From NCBI GenBank assembly GCA_947505055.1, contig CANNLO010000153.1, positions 1-9,939 of the forward strand: a stretch of 9,939 bases of DNA. Reading direction: 5' to 3'. Positions within the stretch are counted from its first letter, which is position 1. Each line of letters starts with the position of its first letter. The notes under the pieces are model-generated. The model was not told the origin of the DNA. It worked only from the letters and a program-made list of their open reading frames with translations, and searched no databases. A program made the position numbers and the translations under genes. Positions 6,775 to 9,939 of this stretch are shown here, piece after piece. This DNA comes from Methylococcaceae bacterium. GTDB taxonomy: Bacteria; Pseudomonadota; Gammaproteobacteria; Methylococcales; Methylomonadaceae.

Positions 6775-7017
6775 ATGAAAAAAATAATTATCTCAGGACT
6801 GACAAGCACTGTTATTGCATTAGTTTCTTTCTCTGCAAATGCGGGCGGAGCTGATCCCTACCCTGCTGCAAACTTCCAACCTAAAGTCATCTATGTTGAC
6901 AAAGAAGCGGTAAAAGCAACGCCTGATTGCCAACCGCAAAAAACCGCTGAAAAGCAAACTGAATTCGACCCTAAATATCCGGCTGCCAGCTTTACACCTA
7001 AAGTCATTTATCCATAA
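6775..7017 (+). CDS. Small exported protein with two YPAAxFxPKVIY repeats, function unknown
   Basis: An 80-residue protein that I do not recognise. Residues 1-23 are a clear signal peptide (MKK, a hydrophobic core, ANA before Gly24), leaving a mature chain of about 57 residues in the periplasm or outside the cell. The mature part is two copies of one motif: DPYPAANFQPKVIY (27-40) and DPKYPAASFTPKVIY (65-79). They are joined by a polar, charged linker with a single Cys52, and the second copy ends one residue before the C-terminus. The repeat has no predicted helix former pattern and is rich in Pro and aromatic residues, so it may be a short beta or extended binding element. The single cysteine could allow dimerisation. 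The gene has its own promoter and a terminator behind it, so it is probably a separate transcript next to the ABC importer. The ATG at 6775 follows AAGAG and is convincing. Confidence 0.75.
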   Translation: MKKIIISGLTSTVIALVSFSANAGGADPYPAANFQPKVIYVDKEAVKATPDCQPQKTAEKQTEFDPKYPAASFTPKVIYP

Positions 7018-7033
7018 ACAAGTTTTTTGAAAC

Positions 7034-7069
7034 AAAAAAAGGGGCTGAGTATTATAAGCCTCCTTTTTT
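7034..7069. terminator. Bidirectional rho-independent terminator
   Basis: An A-run (7034-7040) and GGGGCT (7041-7046) face AGCCTCC (7057-7063) and a T-run (7064-7069). The arms pair as a stem with one bulged base and a loop of about 10 bases. Rightward transcripts get the T-run after the stem, and leftward transcripts get the complement of the A-run. The hairpin can therefore end both the small exported protein gene and the flgK-flgL operon. Confidence 0.8.
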
Positions 7070-7090
7070 ATCGTGTTGTATCTTCAGACT

Positions 7091-8410
7091 TTACAGATAA
7101 TTAAATAACGACAAGCCTTTCACTTTGGCAAAAGCTTGCTGAGAAGCCTGTAAAGCGGTTGTCTGTATTTGTAGATTACTGGCTGCCTGAGCATAATCAA
7201 GGTCTTGCGTCTGGGAAAGTGTGGCTTGGGTATCCAGAACGAATTTCCCATTTTGGGATTCCTGATTATCCAACGCGTTCAATCTTGTTCCAACACTGGT
7301 TTGAGCTTGCAAAAAGCTATCTTGTGCGGCAGCTAAATCAGTTAAAACATTGCCCAGTTGGCTTTGCAATGCCTGAGCAGGTAATACAGCATCAGCTCCT
7401 AATTTGCTTAGATTATTATTGGCTAAACTAAAGCCGGCATCATTTAGGAATGTACCGGCAGCATCACTAATTGTAATGTTTGAAGTAGAACCTGTAGCTA
7501 CCGAAACAAATTCAAGGTTATTGCCATTGCTCCGGGCTTGAATATCCCCTCCATAGCCAGCGTCTGCAAGTTGTGTGTTAATCTCGGTTACAATATCTCC
7601 AAGACCAGCCATTTTTTTATTACTTAAATCTATTGTAACTGCTGGCAGTGTTGTTACAGATAAATCAAAAGTCGTGGTGCCGGGTACTTGAGGCGGATTA
7701 CTATAATCAAGTCCATACCTCAAAAACCGAGAACCGGTAATTTCAGCAGGACTGGCAGTAAAATTTGCACTTAAGCCATCCGATAAAGCCTTTAGAGTAT
7801 TAAAGATACTTCTGTTGCCATTCTGATCTTTAGCCGGACTGCTGGATTTAATATTTCCAAACACATTAACACCCAAATCACCATCAGCAACCTGGCGAGA
7901 AGGTCCAATTTGAATAACCCGCTGTTGCGGTCCTCCCTGATAATCATATTCTCCGGTTGCTGCGTTTTGCGCAAAAGCGGGAACTGTTGCCAGATCACCT
8001 GAAAAGATATATTCACCATTGGCATTTTTAGTATTTGCAGCGCTAGCCATTTCCTGAATTAACTGATCTACTTCAGTTTTTATTGACAGCCTGTCGCTGG
8101 CATTTAACGTCGCATTCATTCCCTGAATGGTCAACTCCTTGGCGCGATCCAGAATATTGCCTGAGGTTGTTAGTGCTGATTCTTCAATATTGAGTCGACC
8201 ACGCGCCGTAGCAATATTATTTTGAAACTGTGTGGTTGTTGCAATCGTAGCATTTAAATCCAAGACCCTGACCGCTGCAGCCGGATCATCGGAAGGCGTT
8301 AATATTCTAAGTCCTGAACTTAATTGCTGTTGGGTCTGCACCATTTTAGCTTGCTGACTATTCATCGCATTGACGCTCAGCTGTTGCGCCCAAGTTGTTG
8401 ATATTCTCAT
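7091..8410 (-). CDS. flgL: Flagellar hook-filament junction protein FlgL (HAP3)
   Basis: A 439-residue secreted flagellar structural protein that, with FlgK, joins the hook to the filament. The N-terminal MRISTTWAQQ and the coiled-coil stretch SQQAKMVQTQQQLSSGLRIL, then TPSDDPAAAVRV (38-49), are typical flagellin-like D0/D1 sequence. The C-terminal D1/D0 half is LGNVLTDLAAAQDSFLQAQ (352-370) through DYAQAASNLQIQTTALQASQ (405-424). It is longer than the E. coli protein (about 317 residues). The extra length lies in the middle and includes a segment at about 248-330 (IVTEINTQLADAGYGG, NGNNLEFVSVATGSTSNITI) that resembles the flagellin hook IN motif. Longer FlgL proteins of this kind are common in other gammaproteobacteria. 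It follows flgK by 11 bases with a strong ribosome binding site and is followed by a terminator, so it ends its operon. Confidence 0.93.
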   Translation of the reverse strand: MRISTTWAQQLSVNAMNSQQAKMVQTQQQLSSGLRILTPSDDPAAAVRVLDLNATIATTTQFQNNIATARGRLNIEESALTTSGNILDRAKELTIQGMNATLNASDRLSIKTEVDQLIQEMASAANTKNANGEYIFSGDLATVPAFAQNAATGEYDYQGGPQQRVIQIGPSRQVADGDLGVNVFGNIKSSSPAKDQNGNRSIFNTLKALSDGLSANFTASPAEITGSRFLRYGLDYSNPPQVPGTTTFDLSVTTLPAVTIDLSNKKMAGLGDIVTEINTQLADAGYGGDIQARSNGNNLEFVSVATGSTSNITISDAAGTFLNDAGFSLANNNLSKLGADAVLPAQALQSQLGNVLTDLAAAQDSFLQAQTSVGTRLNALDNQESQNGKFVLDTQATLSQTQDLDYAQAASNLQIQTTALQASQQAFAKVKGLSLFNYL

Positions 8411-8418
8411 TGCTATAA

Positions 8419-8423
8419 CTCCT
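8419..8423 (-). promoter_or_regulatory. Ribosome binding site of flgL overlapping the flgK stop
   Basis: On the minus strand AGGAG lies 8 bases before the flgL ATG and shares two bases with the flgK stop codon TAG (8424-8422). It is the clearest Shine-Dalgarno in the window. Ribosomes finishing flgK would therefore expose or reuse the flgL start. Confidence 0.75.
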
Positions 8424-9939
8424 ATCTAACTGCGCCAATCAAGGTATCAAATAAAGACTTAACCACTGCAATTGATTGCGCGGACGCTTGATATGCCTGT
8501 TGAAATTTAATCAAGTTAGCCGCCTCTTCATCCAGATTGACTCCTGACAGCCCTTCCCGGGAACCCTTGGCTTGATTTAACAAGGTTTGCTGTGCAGAAG
8601 AACTGACTTGGGCTGCCTGTGTCAAAGATCCGACGCTTGAGACAATTTGTCCGTAAGTATCATTCAAGCTTGCATTACCGCCCACCATACCCAGCGTATT
8701 TTGAAGAGCCGCTAACTTCAACGCATTTCTATTGTCGCTAGGCATTGGGCCTTTAATAATAGATACCGGCAATTTCGTTACTGGATCAATTTCTACATTG
8801 GTAGCGGCAGCAATTTTACGTGGGTCGGTAATATTAACCCCGATTGTCTGGGCCGCAGTGTAAGTGGGTCTGATTAAAAATTGATCCCCAAGTGATAGCG
8901 CTTTACCTCCACTCATATCAACCTGCATATTAATGCCCGGCAAAGAGGCATTTGCGGTCGTAGCTGATAAGGTAAACACGCCACTTGCAGGAACGGTCTC
9001 AGTCCCGGTTAGATTAATGACCTGACTATCACGAATACGGGTCAAGCTATAACTTGTGCCGCCGGCATAGGTCAAACTAAAATCGCTATAATCCAGGTTT
9101 CCAACTGCCCCTTGAGTAACATTGGGATCCTGGAAACTTGCAGTAACGTTCGCTTTACCAATATTCAGTGGACTTGCCAAAACTGGAACAGTTGTAACAC
9201 CGGAGAAGAGATCAATACCTTGATTACCGGCCAAATCATAACCGCTTTTATGAAGTGAATTAACAGACATCGCCAATCCTACCGCAACCCGCCCTAATTG
9301 TTGCTGAGCAGAATCCAGCACTTCATCCCTAAACCTTAATGCGCCGCCTAAGGAACCGCCACTAATCTGACCGGTAATATCATTCGTACCCATCATAGTC
9401 TTGATTCCAATTCCCAACTTACTTGGATCTGACTGAGACTGAAAGGTGGTAAATTCCGCAGCCCCATTTTTAAGCACCAGCGCCTGTCCATTTCCGATGA
9501 ACACACTTGAACTACCATCTGTTTGATGGACAACAGAAACATTAACGATTGCAGCCAATTTTGAGATTAACGCATCCTGCTTATCCAACAAGTCATTAGG
9601 CTGTTTCAAGCCCTGACCTTTACCCAGACCAGAGGAAATTTGTACATTAAGATCAGCTATCGATTTGGCCAAAGAGTTAATATCATTAACCTTGGAGCTC
9701 ATATCATTGTTGTTCTGGGTACGAATCGCTTCAAACTGACTGCTCATCGTGTTCAAACTTTGCGCTAACGTCTCAGCATTAGCTAACAAGACCTGCCTGG
9801 ATGGAATTGAAGTTGGATCATTGGCGACTTCGTTTGCCGCATTAAAAAAACTGTTCAGAACCGTTGCTATGCCTGTACTCGGATCGGCCATTAAATTATC
9901 AACGCGCGTTGAAAGTTGCTGATATTGATCCGCTTCGCC
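8422..9939 (-). CDS. flgK: Flagellar hook-associated protein FlgK (HAP1), 5' end outside the window
   Basis: The first junction protein between hook and filament. The frame runs open to the right edge, so the gene is cut by the window and is not short: 505 residues are visible, and about the first 90 are missing, judging by the E. coli protein. Reading from the edge, GEADQYQQLSTRVDNLMADP leads into TGIATVLNSFFNAANEVAND, which matches the FlgK D1 region. The ATG at 9891 is therefore an internal methionine. Further motifs are SLAKSIADLNVQIS, GQGLKQPNDLLDKQDALISKLA and VSVVHQTDGSSSVFIGNGQA. The C-terminal D0 helix is LDEEAANLIKFQQAYQASAQ followed by SIAVVKSLFDTLIGAVR, the standard FlgK ending. 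flgL follows 11 bases later on the same strand. The other upstream flagellar genes (flgJ, flgI) would be expected beyond the right edge. Confidence 0.93.
   Translation of the reverse strand, partial: GEADQYQQLSTRVDNLMADPSTGIATVLNSFFNAANEVANDPTSIPSRQVLLANAETLAQSLNTMSSQFEAIRTQNNNDMSSKVNDINSLAKSIADLNVQISSGLGKGQGLKQPNDLLDKQDALISKLAAIVNVSVVHQTDGSSSVFIGNGQALVLKNGAAEFTTFQSQSDPSKLGIGIKTMMGTNDITGQISGGSLGGALRFRDEVLDSAQQQLGRVAVGLAMSVNSLHKSGYDLAGNQGIDLFSGVTTVPVLASPLNIGKANVTASFQDPNVTQGAVGNLDYSDFSLTYAGGTSYSLTRIRDSQVINLTGTETVPASGVFTLSATTANASLPGINMQVDMSGGKALSLGDQFLIRPTYTAAQTIGVNITDPRKIAAATNVEIDPVTKLPVSIIKGPMPSDNRNALKLAALQNTLGMVGGNASLNDTYGQIVSSVGSLTQAAQVSSSAQQTLLNQAKGSREGLSGVNLDEEAANLIKFQQAYQASAQSIAVVKSLFDTLIGAVR

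Noticed and set aside
7159..8025. Frames inside flgL (7159-7431 plus, 7792-8025 minus)
   Set aside because: They overlap a complete and well-recognised gene and show no domain or ribosome binding site of their own.
8422..9891. A complete short FlgK starting at ATG 9891
   Set aside because: The frame continues upstream to the window edge with good FlgK sequence, so this methionine is internal.

Overview
The window looks like an ordinary chromosomal stretch of a gammaproteobacterium of moderate GC content (roughly mid-40s percent by eye). The evidence is an Hda-type DnaA regulator with a clamp-binding N-terminus, the run arsC-wrbA-DUF2069-hda (which I recall in the same arrangement from Pseudomonas), a membrane UbiA of the ubiquinone pathway, and flgK-flgL. 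A methylotroph or methanotroph of the Methylococcales type would fit the general style, but no diagnostic gene is present, so this is only an impression. There are no rRNA or tRNA genes, CRISPR arrays, insertion sequences or phage genes.

Layout. Bases 1-14 look like the tail of a terminator from a gene to the left. At 57-569 (+) is an exported DUF3455 protein, converging on a minus-strand operon at 2612-578: arsC (glutaredoxin-coupled arsenate reductase), wrbA (NAD(P)H:quinone oxidoreductase), a four-helix DUF2069 membrane protein, and hda (regulatory inactivation of DnaA). From the same 77-base divergent region ubiA (+, about 2690-3565) starts rightward; its product makes the membrane precursor of ubiquinone. 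It converges on an NlpC/P60 lipoprotein (-, 3588 to about 4097).

From 4221 to 6652 (+) lies a compact three-gene ABC importer operon: binding protein, permease and ATPase of the nitrate/sulfonate/taurine superfamily. Its substrate is unknown and its ATPase has an altered signature motif. A separate promoter and a short, possibly structured leader precede a small exported protein (6775-7017, +) built from two copies of a motif close to DP(K)YPAAxFxPKVIY. I recognise no family for it. A hairpin with T-runs on both sides (7034-7069) can end both this gene and the leftward flagellar genes.

From 7091 to the right edge (-) are flgL and a 5'-truncated flgK, the two hook-filament junction proteins, tightly spaced with a strong ribosome binding site for flgL inside the end of flgK.

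Most of the window is well-known housekeeping. The least explained part is 4221-7069: the orphan-substrate ABC importer and the repeat-containing small exported protein beside it. I see no clear evidence of a new defence or mobile system here.
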